Assembly: GCA_023390785.1 (NCBI GenBank)
Contig: JAEWCE010000119.1
Span: 1 to 21,101 of the forward strand
Reading direction: 5' to 3'
Source: Pseudomonadota bacterium
Lineage (GTDB): Bacteria > Pseudomonadota > Alphaproteobacteria > Rhizobiales > Devosiaceae
Length of the DNA stretch: 21,101 bases
A model generated the notes under the pieces. That model saw only the letters and a list, made by a program, of their open reading frames with translations, made no database searches and was not told the origin of the DNA. Made by a program: the position numbers and the translations under genes. The first letter of the stretch is position 1, and each line of letters begins with the position of its first letter. Below, piece after piece: positions 13,281 through 21,078 of this stretch.

Positions 13281-13753
13281 GCCTGCCCCCGCTGGCGCGG
13301 AAACTACTGCTGCTGGCGCACCTCACGACGTCGGTCGGCTTTGTCGGCGCTGTCGCGGCGTTTCTGGTGCTGGCGATCAGCGGCCTCAACGGCCGGCCGG
13401 TCTATGCCGATCTGCAGCTCGTTGCCTGGTGGGTGGCGCTGCCGGCGGCCTGGCTCTCGCTGATCCTCGGCCTCGTCAGCGCCCTCGGCACGCCCTGGGG
13501 GCTCGTCCGCCATTGGTGGGTGATCGCCAAGCTGGTGCTCACCGTAGTCGCGGTGGCAGTGCTGCAATTGCAGATGCGGACGATCGATGCCCTGGCCAAG
13601 GCGCAGGCAGACGGCACCCTGGCCAGCCTGGCCGCAGGCAAGAGCGCCATGGTTCTGCACGCGAGCGGCGGATTGGCGGTGCTGCTGCTGCTGGCGCTGC
13701 TGTCGGTGTTCAAGCCGCGCGGGGTCACCCGCTTCGCGCCGCGGATCGCCTGA
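13277..13753 (+). CDS. Four-helix membrane protein with intramembrane histidines
   Basis: A 158-residue integral membrane protein. Four hydrophobic segments are visible: LLLLAHLTTSVGFVGAVAAF (about 10-34), QLVAWWVALPAAWLSLILGL (47-66), HWWVIAKLVLTVVAVAVLQL (79-98) and VLHASGGLAVLLLLALLSVF (126-145). The histidines at 15, 79 and 128 lie in or next to these helices, a pattern seen in some haem-binding membrane proteins, though I cannot confirm it here. It resembles DUF2269-type membrane proteins in general appearance, from memory only. The only plausible start is TTG 13277, which overlaps the stop of the 49-residue gene as TTGA, so the two are translationally coupled and share the TetR-type operator upstream. 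Confidence 0.75.
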   Translation: MSLPPLARKLLLLAHLTTSVGFVGAVAAFLVLAISGLNGRPVYADLQLVAWWVALPAAWLSLILGLVSALGTPWGLVRHWWVIAKLVLTVVAVAVLQLQMRTIDALAKAQADGTLASLAAGKSAMVLHASGGLAVLLLLALLSVFKPRGVTRFAPRIA

Positions 13754-13809
13754 AGCGCCGCCGAGCCGGTCGCCTCCGGCGCCGTCTGGCACCGGAGGCA
13801 GAGTCGCCA

Positions 13810-14322
13810 TCAGGCGGCGGCGGGGCTGGTGGTGAAGAACACCCACAGGCGGGCGACGGTGCGGCCGAGGACCAGCGCGGACAAGAGGCTCGAGATGAAC
13901 GCCGTGACCAGGTGCACGGTCGGATCGCCCACAAAGGCGGGGTTGATCGCAGTGGTGACGGCGAGGCTGTAGCGGAAGCCGAAGATCAGCACGATCTGCA
14001 GCAGCGACCACCATTCCCCGCGCAGCCACAGCTTGCCACCCGGCAGCCGGCGGGTGGCGCCGTCGCGCTCAAGCAGCCAGCCGCCGGTGCCGCCGACGAC
14101 AAAGCCCGCGAGGATGGCCGGCAGGATGGCGAGGCCGCCGCCGATGATGCCGCTCATCGCCGTGACGATCATCACGGCCGGCAGCAGCAACAGGCGCCAG
14201 ACGTGGACGACGCGGTCGCGGGTGCGCTGGTAGCCCATGAACAGGATGAAGGCGAAGATGGCCCACACATAGAGCGGGGTGTGGGTAACGATGCCGACGA
14301 GGAACGGGCCGAGACTGGTCAC
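13810..14322 (-). CDS. Five-helix membrane protein, unknown function
   Basis: A 170-residue integral membrane protein with about five hydrophobic segments: THTPLYVWAIFAFILFMGY, RLLLLPAVMIVTAMSGIIGG, LAILPAILAGFVVGG, WWSLLQIVLIFGFRYSLAVTT, and VTAFISSLLSALVLGRTVARLW. The THTPLYVW start and the RLLLLP region recall small membrane proteins grouped as DUF6622-like, a low-certainty comparison. No enzyme motif is seen. The start is GTG 14322 with AGGAGAG upstream, which lies in a GGAGA-AC-TCTCC palindrome (14324-14335). It diverges from the LytTR gene across 120 bases and converges on the four-helix gene, with 56 bases between stops. Linked function with the LytTR gene is possible, not shown. Confidence 0.72.
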   Translation of the reverse strand: MTSLGPFLVGIVTHTPLYVWAIFAFILFMGYQRTRDRVVHVWRLLLLPAVMIVTAMSGIIGGGLAILPAILAGFVVGGTGGWLLERDGATRRLPGGKLWLRGEWWSLLQIVLIFGFRYSLAVTTAINPAFVGDPTVHLVTAFISSLLSALVLGRTVARLWVFFTTSPAAA

Positions 14323-14442
14323 GGGAGAACTCTCCTGGTTTTTGGGGGCGCCGCCGACGGGATGCCGGGCGACTTGTGCGGCGGATGTGGCTCGCCTAAG
14401 TCAGGGCGGCAATGCGAACTTCGTGGCCGGAGCCTGCCCTTC

Positions 14443-15264
14443 GTGAACCGTAAAGCCCTGCAATTGGCGCTTCGCGAAATGCAGGCTGCCACCGTGAGCC
14501 GCTATTCGCGGATCGGGATGATCCTCGCCATCGTGCTCCTGGCGGTGAGCGGGCCGTTCGGCACGTTCCAGAGCTTCAATATCGGCCAGCGGGTCGGCTA
14601 TTGGGCAGTGATGGTGGTGGGCAGCTACCTCGTGGGGCAGGCGGCGGCCACCTTCTTTCTCGAGCTGCTGCGCGAGCAGATCGACCGGAAATGGCCGCGG
14701 GTGCTCCTGGCCGGTCTGCTTGCCAGCCTGCCGGTGACGATGGTGGTGCTGCTGGTGAACGGCGTCGCCTACCAGCATGTGGGCGTGGCCGACAGCCTCA
14801 GCATCTGGATGTACACCACGCTGGTGACGCTGGCGGTGGTGGTGGTGTTCGTGAGTTTCGGCGAGTTGATGGGCGGGGCGCAGGCAAACCAGACCGAGGG
14901 TGTCGCGCCGGCAGCGGCGGAGACGCCGCCGCCGATGCAAGCGGCCGCAACGCCACCGGTGCTGGAGCGGGTGCCGCTGCCGCAGCGCGGCCGGCTGCTG
15001 GCGCTGACGGTGGAGGACCACTATGTCGACATCGTCACCGACCGCGGCAAGACGCTGGTGCTGATGCGGCTAGCCGATGCCATCCGCGAGGCGGCGCCGG
15101 TGCCGGGGCTGCAGATCCACCGCTCGCACTGGGTGGCGCTCGACGCCGTGCGCCGCACCGAACGCAGCGACGGCAAGACGATTGTCGAGCTCAGTAACGG
15201 CCTGCGCCTGCCGATCAGCCGGGGGTATATGGCGATGGCCAGGGACGCCGGGCTGGTCGGTTAG
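14443..15264 (+). CDS. Membrane-anchored LytTR-domain transcriptional regulator
   Basis: A 273-residue regulator with two parts. Residues about 24-142 hold four membrane spans (MILAIVLLAVSGPFG, VGYWAVMVVGSYLVGQA, VLLAGLLASLPVTMVVLLV, WMYTTLVTLAVVVVFVSF). After an Ala/Pro-rich linker (150-178) comes a LytTR DNA-binding domain, residues about 180-268, with EDHYVDIVT, then QIHRSHWVALDAV and LSNGLRLPISRGYM. LytTR domains bind direct repeats; here the membrane segments probably sense the envelope. The start is GTG 14443 (MNRKALQLALREMQ) with CGGAG upstream, preferred over ATG 14479. Its TAG overlaps the LacI gene's stop on the other strand. The divergent neighbour is the five-helix protein gene. 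No response-regulator receiver domain is present. Confidence 0.9.
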   Translation: MNRKALQLALREMQAATVSRYSRIGMILAIVLLAVSGPFGTFQSFNIGQRVGYWAVMVVGSYLVGQAAATFFLELLREQIDRKWPRVLLAGLLASLPVTMVVLLVNGVAYQHVGVADSLSIWMYTTLVTLAVVVVFVSFGELMGGAQANQTEGVAPAAAETPPPMQAAATPPVLERVPLPQRGRLLALTVEDHYVDIVTDRGKTLVLMRLADAIREAAPVPGLQIHRSHWVALDAVRRTERSDGKTIVELSNGLRLPISRGYMAMARDAGLVG

Positions 15265-16349
15265 CCACGCATCGCGCAGTCGGCGCCATCCCCTGCGGCG
15301 CGGCCGTGGCGGCGACTGCTGCCTATTGGGTCGACGCGCGCGGTGCTGCCGCGAGCCTTGATGGAAAAGCCGACGTCGATTCGGGTCTGCTGGGGGCGGC
15401 GGCCGGAGCCGCGGATGATGTCGAGGATGGCCTGGGCAGCCCAGGTGCCCATCTGCATGCGCTCGATCGACACCGAAGTGAGCTGCGGCACCGCGGCGAC
15501 GCAGAAATCGAGGTCGTTGAAGCCGATGATGGCGATATCGTCGGGCACCCGCAGGCCGCGACGCTGGCACTCGAACAATGTCCCGAGCGCGAGGTCGTCA
15601 TTGCAGGTGAAGACGGCAGTGACGCCGGGCACGTCGGCGACGATCCTGGCGAACAGCTCGCCGCCCATGGCGACGTCGGACGGGCGCGGCGACGCGCCAA
15701 CAAGACCTTCGGTTGAGAGGCCAAGCTCGTCCATGGCCCGCTGGTAGCCGGCATGACGGCGGCGCGCCCGCGGGTCGCCGCGGGCGGTGAGATGGGCGAT
15801 GCGGCGATGGCCGAGCTCGTGCAGATAACGCACCGCGGCGGCGCCGGCGGCGGCGTGGTCGAGCCCGATGTTGAGATCGATGGGCGTTTCGGTCACATCC
15901 ATGGTCTGCACGACCGGGACGTTGGCGTGCTTCAGCAGCTGGCGCGAGCGCTCGGTCTGGTCGACGCCGGCGACAATCATCGCCTCCGGGTGGTAGCCGA
16001 GCAGGGTGCGGATGGCCTTTTCCTCCTCGAGCTCGGAGTAACGCACATTGGACACCAGCACCTGGATACCGGCAGGGTTGAGCACGTCCTGGATGGCACC
16101 GAGATAGTCGTCGAACACGCCATTGGTGAGCGAGGGCACGACCACGCCGACGATATGGGTGCGGGTCGACGCCAGGGCACTGGCCAAATGGTTGGGAATG
16201 TAGCTGAGCGCGCGCACGGCATCGTCGACGCGGGCGCGCAGCGCATCGGACACCATTTCGGGATGACGAATGGCCCGCGACACGGTGACCGGGCTGACCC
16301 CGGCGCGTATGGCGACGTCGGCCAGCGTCGCGCGAGTCCTGTTGGTCAC
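15261..16349 (-). CDS. LacI-family transcriptional repressor
   Basis: A 362-residue LacI protein. The helix-turn-helix and hinge are TLADVAIRAGVSPVTVSRAIRHPEMVSDALRARVDDAVRALSYIPNHLASAL (residues 8-59), followed by a periplasmic-binding-protein-like effector domain (HIVGVVVPSLTNGVFDDY onward, with IAHLTARGDPRARRR and FNDLDFC). The general pattern is closest to gluconate-repressor-type members. The C-terminal tail after GFSIKARGS is longer than usual. It lies 103 bases after the alpha-mannosidase gene on the same strand, so it is probably the local regulator of that gene; a matching palindrome lies at 19547-19560. The 3' end overlaps the converging LytTR stop by 4 bases. The inducer sugar is unknown. 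Confidence 0.94.
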   Translation of the reverse strand: MTNRTRATLADVAIRAGVSPVTVSRAIRHPEMVSDALRARVDDAVRALSYIPNHLASALASTRTHIVGVVVPSLTNGVFDDYLGAIQDVLNPAGIQVLVSNVRYSELEEEKAIRTLLGYHPEAMIVAGVDQTERSRQLLKHANVPVVQTMDVTETPIDLNIGLDHAAAGAAAVRYLHELGHRRIAHLTARGDPRARRRHAGYQRAMDELGLSTEGLVGASPRPSDVAMGGELFARIVADVPGVTAVFTCNDDLALGTLFECQRRGLRVPDDIAIIGFNDLDFCVAAVPQLTSVSIERMQMGTWAAQAILDIIRGSGRRPQQTRIDVGFSIKARGSTARVDPIGSSRRHGRAAGDGADCAMRG

Positions 16350-16452
16350 ACCTGTTCCCCGAGCCCCTGCAAATCCAGGCCTGTTAATAGTCGAACGGCG
16401 CGCCCGTGCAAACGCAGTCGCCGGTCGGAATGCGGTTCACCCGCGCGCCTGC

Positions 16453-19400
16453 TTATCGCGTCAGCTTCCAGCTGCGCACCTCGAACGGCATCAGCGCCGC
16501 CGGGGCGTCGCGCTGCTGAGGCTCCTCGAGGATGGTAACCGGTGCGGCGGTCCAGCCCGGGGCGGTGACGGCGAAATCGCCGCGGCGCCCGGCGGGTTCG
16601 TAGACGCGGAAAACCAGGCCCTCCCCCTCCTCCGCCGCCTTGAGGCCGGAGAAGGCGGCGGGGATGCCGCTGACGGCGAGCGGCGTTGCAACCGCCTGCT
16701 TCAGGCCCGACACCTCGCGCAGCAGCAGCGGCTGGTTGAGATCCTCGGCCTCCTCGCGGACGCCGCCCTCGTGCCAGTCGCCGTCATGCGGCAGCAGGGC
16801 GTAGGTGAAGCTCTGCGTGCCCTCGTCGGCCAGCGGGTCGGGATAGACCGGCGAGCGCAGGAGGCTGAGGCCGAGCACATTGGCGCGCACATTGTGCCCG
16901 TATTTGGCATTGTTGAGCAGCGCCACGCCGAAGCCGGTTTCGCTCAAATCGATGAAGCGATGCGCCACCGCTTCGAACATGGCCTGGTCCCAGCTCGTGT
17001 TGGCGTGGGTCGGCCGCTTCACGACGCCATTGGCGCATTCGAAGGTGGCAGTCATGGCGCGGGCCGCAACCGGTGTGCGGGTACGCAGGAACACGCGCCG
17101 GTCGTGCCAGTCGAGCGTGGTCTCGATGTCGAGGCGCGGGCTGTTGGCGCCCAGCACATAGGTCTGCGTGATGGTGGAGTTGCGGTATCGGCGCACCACC
17201 CGAATGGCGGCGCGATGCGGGCCGCTCTCGACGAGGTCGAGGCTCTCGAGCGCGGTGAGATGCTCGCCACGCTCGGCATAATCGTCCTCGACGTCCCAGG
17301 CGTCCCAGTTGCGCGGCTTGTCGACCGGATAGGCCCAGAGCTGGTTGCCCGACCCGGCCAGTGCCTCGCGTCCGCTCGGCTTGTGAACGAGCGAGGCCAG
17401 CGTGCCGTCGGCAGAGATCGTCGCCTTCAGAATGGCGTTTTCGAGCGTGGTCCTGCTGGCGACGAGCCCCGGGGTCGGCGCGACGTCGCGGCCGATCACG
17501 GCAATGCCGAGCGGCGGCACGCTGCCGGTGCCGGACAGCATGGTGCCATCGGGCAATACCAGCGCCAGCCGGCGGGTGGAGAGCGACGGGTTGACGACGA
17601 GGTAGCCGTCGCCGTCGCCGGCCGGCAGCTGCGCCGCGATGGCGTCCAGTGCCTCGGCCTGCACCGCCTTGCCTGCGTCGATCACGCCGCCCAGCTCGCG
17701 CTCGGCGTCCTGGTAGACCTCACGTATCGAGGACCCGGGCAGGATGTCGTGGAACTCGTTCTTGAGCACCACGCGCCAGTGCGGCTCAAGGCTCGCGGGG
17801 GTGGCGGCACCGAGCAGACAAGCGAGCGAGGCCGCGGTCTCGGCGGTGATCAGCGCGCGCTCGGCCTGCCGGTGCATGCGCTTGACGCCCGATTGCGTGG
17901 TGAGCGTGGCGCGGTGCAGCTCGAGATAGATCTCGCCGGCCCAGACCGGCAGCGTGGCGGCATCGGCCTGCTGCCGGGCGGCAGCGAAGAAGTCCTGGAC
18001 CTGGCCCCAGCGCGCTTTCGGCAACACCGGGAAGTCGCGCAGCTGTGCCTCGCGTTCGACCATTTCCGGAGTGGTGCCGCCGCCGCCATCGCCGTAGCCG
18101 ACGGCCAGCAGCGTGGTGCCATGCCGGAGCTTGCCGCGGAAATTGCGCCAGGTGGCGAGATAGGCGTCCGGCTTCAGCTCGCCATTGTAGCCGCCATGCG
18201 GGTTGGCGAAGGTGTGCGCCAGCACACGGCTGCCGTCGAGGCCCTCCCACCAGAACAGGTCGGCCGGGAATTTGTTGGTCTCGGACCAATTGACCTTGAT
18301 GGTGAAGAAATTGTCGATGCCGGCCTGCCTGAGGATCTGCGGCAGTGCGGCCGAAAAGCCGAAGCAGTCGGGCAGCCAGCAGACGGTGTGGCGCACGCCG
18401 AAATGCCGCTCGAAATAGCGCTGGCCGTAGAGCACCTGGCGGGCCAGCGACTCGCCGGTGGGCATGTTGGTGTCGGGCTCGACCCACATGCCGCCGATGG
18501 TCTCCCACTGGCCGGTGGCGGCGCGCGACTTGATGGCGGCGAGCAGCGCCGGATCGTCCTGCTCGAGCTGGGCGTAGTACTGCGCCGTCGACTGATTGAA
18601 GCGATACTCGTCGGACGCCTCCATCAGGCCGAGGGCGGTGTGGAAGGTGCGGCGCATCTTGCGGCGCGTCTCGGCATAGGGCCACAACCAGGCGAGGTCG
18701 ATATGGGCGTGGCCGGTAAGCAGGATGTCGCCCTGCTGCGGATAGCGCTGCTGCAGCGCCTTGAGCGCATCGAGCAGTGCGTCGTGGGCGGCAATGACGC
18801 TGGCGCGCTGGCCCTGGTCGAGCGCCACCGCCGGCTCGGTCAACGGCGGCAGCTCCCAGATGCGCTGCTGTTGCGGCGAGGGCGCGGTGCGGGTGACGTA
18901 GTCCTGGGTGGCCGACGGCCAGTCAAGGTTGCGCTGGCAGGCCTCGGCGGCCGCCAGCAGATGCGGCACCACCTCGTGATCGCCCAGCGCCAGGCAGGCC
19001 TCGTGCACCTGGTGCAGGAGCAGATGCAGGCGGTGTACGGGAACGTCGATCCACTGCAAGACGGCGCGGTTGAGGCGCGGGTTGCGCACCGGCACGCCGA
19101 AGGGTTCGCGCGCCGTACTCTCGGCACTGATTGCTACCTGGCGGTGGCGAAGCGGAAACTCGCGATGGTAGGGGTCGACGCCGAACGAGACCGCGTCGCG
19201 ATTGGGATAGCTCAGCGTCACGAGGCTCTCGCCGCCAAGGTCGAGCACCAGCCGCGTCTCCTCGAGCGGCCAGTGCGCCGGCACTTCGGCGGTGGCGGCG
19301 AATTTGTGCACGCCCTCGCGGCTTGGCCAGGCGCCGCCGATCTCGATGGGGGCGCCGTCGATGCTCCAGCCGGTCACGGTCACACCCTCGCGGGCGCGCC

Positions 19401-19464
19401 AATAGCGCAGTTCCTCGCTCCGCACCCTGAGGCGGTCGAGCCGCTGGGAAACCGTCAACGCCAT
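16453..19464 (-). CDS. Glycoside hydrolase family 38 alpha-mannosidase
   Basis: A 1003-residue GH38 enzyme that releases terminal alpha-mannose by a retaining, zinc-dependent mechanism. Motifs in order: GHAHIDLAWLWP (residues 251-262, zinc ligands His254 and Asp256), WLPDCFGFSAALPQIL (nucleophile and zinc ligand Asp366), NEFHDILPGSS (His572), and a C-terminal beta-sandwich region to the end (FEVRSWKLTR). An N-terminal extension of about 240 residues precedes the catalytic core, as in the class II/III cytosolic-type enzymes. There is no signal peptide, so action on imported oligosaccharides is likely. The start is ATG 19464 (MALTVSQRLDRLRVRSEELR). A LacI gene follows, and a LacI-type operator lies upstream. 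No transporter is within the window. Family assignment is secure; the substrate linkage is inferred. Confidence 0.95.
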   Translation of the reverse strand: MALTVSQRLDRLRVRSEELRYWRAREGVTVTGWSIDGAPIEIGGAWPSREGVHKFAATAEVPAHWPLEETRLVLDLGGESLVTLSYPNRDAVSFGVDPYHREFPLRHRQVAISAESTAREPFGVPVRNPRLNRAVLQWIDVPVHRLHLLLHQVHEACLALGDHEVVPHLLAAAEACQRNLDWPSATQDYVTRTAPSPQQQRIWELPPLTEPAVALDQGQRASVIAAHDALLDALKALQQRYPQQGDILLTGHAHIDLAWLWPYAETRRKMRRTFHTALGLMEASDEYRFNQSTAQYYAQLEQDDPALLAAIKSRAATGQWETIGGMWVEPDTNMPTGESLARQVLYGQRYFERHFGVRHTVCWLPDCFGFSAALPQILRQAGIDNFFTIKVNWSETNKFPADLFWWEGLDGSRVLAHTFANPHGGYNGELKPDAYLATWRNFRGKLRHGTTLLAVGYGDGGGGTTPEMVEREAQLRDFPVLPKARWGQVQDFFAAARQQADAATLPVWAGEIYLELHRATLTTQSGVKRMHRQAERALITAETAASLACLLGAATPASLEPHWRVVLKNEFHDILPGSSIREVYQDAERELGGVIDAGKAVQAEALDAIAAQLPAGDGDGYLVVNPSLSTRRLALVLPDGTMLSGTGSVPPLGIAVIGRDVAPTPGLVASRTTLENAILKATISADGTLASLVHKPSGREALAGSGNQLWAYPVDKPRNWDAWDVEDDYAERGEHLTALESLDLVESGPHRAAIRVVRRYRNSTITQTYVLGANSPRLDIETTLDWHDRRVFLRTRTPVAARAMTATFECANGVVKRPTHANTSWDQAMFEAVAHRFIDLSETGFGVALLNNAKYGHNVRANVLGLSLLRSPVYPDPLADEGTQSFTYALLPHDGDWHEGGVREEAEDLNQPLLLREVSGLKQAVATPLAVSGIPAAFSGLKAAEEGEGLVFRVYEPAGRRGDFAVTAPGWTAAPVTILEEPQQRDAPAALMPFEVRSWKLTR

Positions 19465-19545
19465 GATCTTTCGTCCTCAAACAGCGCCGCAACAGGGCCG
19501 GCGCACGGTCTTCGCCCCGACCTCAAGGCGGCCGGGTGGTTGTTT

Positions 19546-19560
19546 ATTGTAACGTTGCAA
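19546..19560 (-). promoter_or_regulatory. LacI-type operator overlapping a -10-like hexamer
   Basis: TTGTAACGTTGCAA (19547-19560) is a 14-bp palindrome with one mismatched pair and the central ACGT/AACGTT core common to LacI/GalR operators. On the minus strand it overlaps TACAAT (19546-19551), a good -10 match, about 80 bases before the mannosidase ATG. Binding by the adjacent LacI protein is inferred. Confidence 0.62.
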
Positions 19561-19697
19561 TGGATGCAATCGCCGTGGCTGCTCCTTTGCTGTGGCCCGG
19601 CGACGGAGAGGAGGCCCGCGTGCACCGGTGCGTGGGGCCACTGCCTGCGTCGCTTCGCGGCACCTCCCCGCGGCTATGCAGGGCCGCGGCAGGGTGG

Positions 19698-20936
19698 CTA
19701 AGCCCACTCGCCCTTGCGCATGACCGGGGTGACAGAGCCGTCCTGGCCGATGCCGTCGATGTCGATTTCGGCGGAGCCGATCATCCAGTCGATGTGGATG
19801 TTGGAGGTGTTGCCGCCGCGGCGGGCCACCTCTTCGGGCGTGATGGTTTCGCCGTCGAGGAAGCATTTGGAGTAGCACTGGCCGAGCGCGATGTGGCTGG
19901 CGGCATTCTCGTCGAAAAGCGTGTTGTAGAACAGGATACCACTCTGGCTGATGGGCGAGGAGTGCGGCACCAGCGCCACCTCGCCAAGGCGGCGGCCGCC
20001 TTCGTCGGTGTCCATCGCCTTGAGCAGCACGTCCTCGCCCTTGCTGGCATGCGCCTCGACGATGCGGCCGCCCTCGAACTTCACCGCGATGTCGGTGATC
20101 AGCGTGCCGTTGTGGCTGAGCGGCTTGGTGGAGCGCACGACGCCGTGGACATGCAGCCGGTGCGGGGTGGTGAACACCTCTTCGGTCGGGATGTTGGGAT
20201 TGCAGGTAATGCCATTGCGCGCCGGCGAGGCGCCGCCCTTCCAGGCGTGGCCGTCGGCGAGGCCGAGCGTCAGATCGGTGCCGGGGCCGGTGTATTTGAG
20301 CGCCTTGAAGTTCTTGCCGGTGAGCCAGGTCTGGCGCTCCTTGAGGCGGGCATTGTGGGCGGCCCATGCGGCGACCGGATCGGGCGTCGAGATGCGGGTC
20401 GCGGCAAAGATCGCGTCGGCGAGCTTTCTGACGGCAATCTCCTCGTCGTCGTTCTGAAACACCTGCCTCGCCCAGGCGGCACCGGGATAGGGCACGATGG
20501 TCCAGTTGATATCGAACTGCACGATTTTGGCCTGAGCGGGCTTATAGGCCTTGCTGAGCGCGCGGTTGGCCCGGCCGACCTTGTCGGGATCCTGCTCGGC
20601 CAGCAGCATCGGGTTGTCGCCGGCGATGGCGAGGCGCGCGGTGTTTTCGCCAAACGCCTTGGCCACGCCCTCGTAGAGCCAGCCGGGGGCGCGGTCGAAG
20701 CCCTCGTCATGGCCGTAGCGATAGCGGGCGAGGGTCATTTCCTCGTCGGAGAAGATGGTGGTGACGAGGCCGGCGCCGGCCTTGTAGGCCTCGGCGGCGA
20801 TCAGCCGGGCCAGCGGCAGCGCGCTGGTGGGCGCGGTCATATAGAGGTCCTGCCCCGGCTTCAGTCCGAGGCCGACCTGGATGGCGACCTCGGCGAGTTT
20901 CTGCAGTTTTTCGGGATCGACGACGGGAGCGGACAT
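19698..20936 (-). CDS. M29-family aminopeptidase
   Basis: A 412-residue metallo-aminopeptidase of the M29 (aminopeptidase T/AmpS) family, at its normal length. Motifs are NIPTEEVFTTPH (Glu252/Glu253), RRLGEVALVP (Glu319), ASHIALGQCYS (His348, Tyr355) and HIDWMIG (His381, Asp383), which correspond to the two-metal site and the conserved Tyr known in the family. These enzymes remove N-terminal residues from peptides in the cytoplasm; there is no signal peptide. The start is ATG 20936 (MSAPVVDPEKLQKLAEVAIQ). A perfect 11-bp inverted repeat lies 37-73 bases upstream. The mannosidase gene follows on the same strand after 233 bases with its own promoter region, so the two are probably separate units. 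Confidence 0.95.
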   Translation of the reverse strand: MSAPVVDPEKLQKLAEVAIQVGLGLKPGQDLYMTAPTSALPLARLIAAEAYKAGAGLVTTIFSDEEMTLARYRYGHDEGFDRAPGWLYEGVAKAFGENTARLAIAGDNPMLLAEQDPDKVGRANRALSKAYKPAQAKIVQFDINWTIVPYPGAAWARQVFQNDDEEIAVRKLADAIFAATRISTPDPVAAWAAHNARLKERQTWLTGKNFKALKYTGPGTDLTLGLADGHAWKGGASPARNGITCNPNIPTEEVFTTPHRLHVHGVVRSTKPLSHNGTLITDIAVKFEGGRIVEAHASKGEDVLLKAMDTDEGGRRLGEVALVPHSSPISQSGILFYNTLFDENAASHIALGQCYSKCFLDGETITPEEVARRGGNTSNIHIDWMIGSAEIDIDGIGQDGSVTPVMRKGEWA

Positions 20937-20972
20937 GGCGGCACCTGAATGAACGAAACTGCACGAGGCCTA

Positions 20973-21009
20973 GAACAATTCGCCGCCGCAGGGAAACAGC
21001 GAATTGTTC
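20973..21009. repeat. Perfect 11-bp inverted repeat upstream of the M29 gene
   Basis: GAACAATTCGC (20973-20983) and GCGAATTGTTC (20999-21009) are exact inverse copies, 15 bases apart, and the match extends one mismatch outward to 13 bp. Each arm also contains a smaller GAA-N3-TTC dyad. It lies 37-73 bases upstream of the aminopeptidase ATG. It could be an operator pair, a structured leader or a dispersed repeat. Confidence 0.6.
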
Positions 21010-21078
21010 CAGTTTTGGTGTCGTCGCGCGTCCGAAGCGCACGGGAGTGAGGATCGTGGCTTTGGCCCCCACCCCCAG

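Noticed and set aside
12556..14442. The upstream part of a 902-codon plus-strand frame that runs into the LytTR gene.
   Set aside because: Residues before the LytTR start are antisense to tetR, or out of frame with the small membrane genes. Only the C-terminal 273 residues are real.
16270..19701. A 1143-codon open frame on the plus strand opposite the alpha-mannosidase.
   Set aside because: It lies antisense to a complete GH38 gene and has a low-complexity Gly/Arg/Ala/His composition, so it is a GC-rich shadow.
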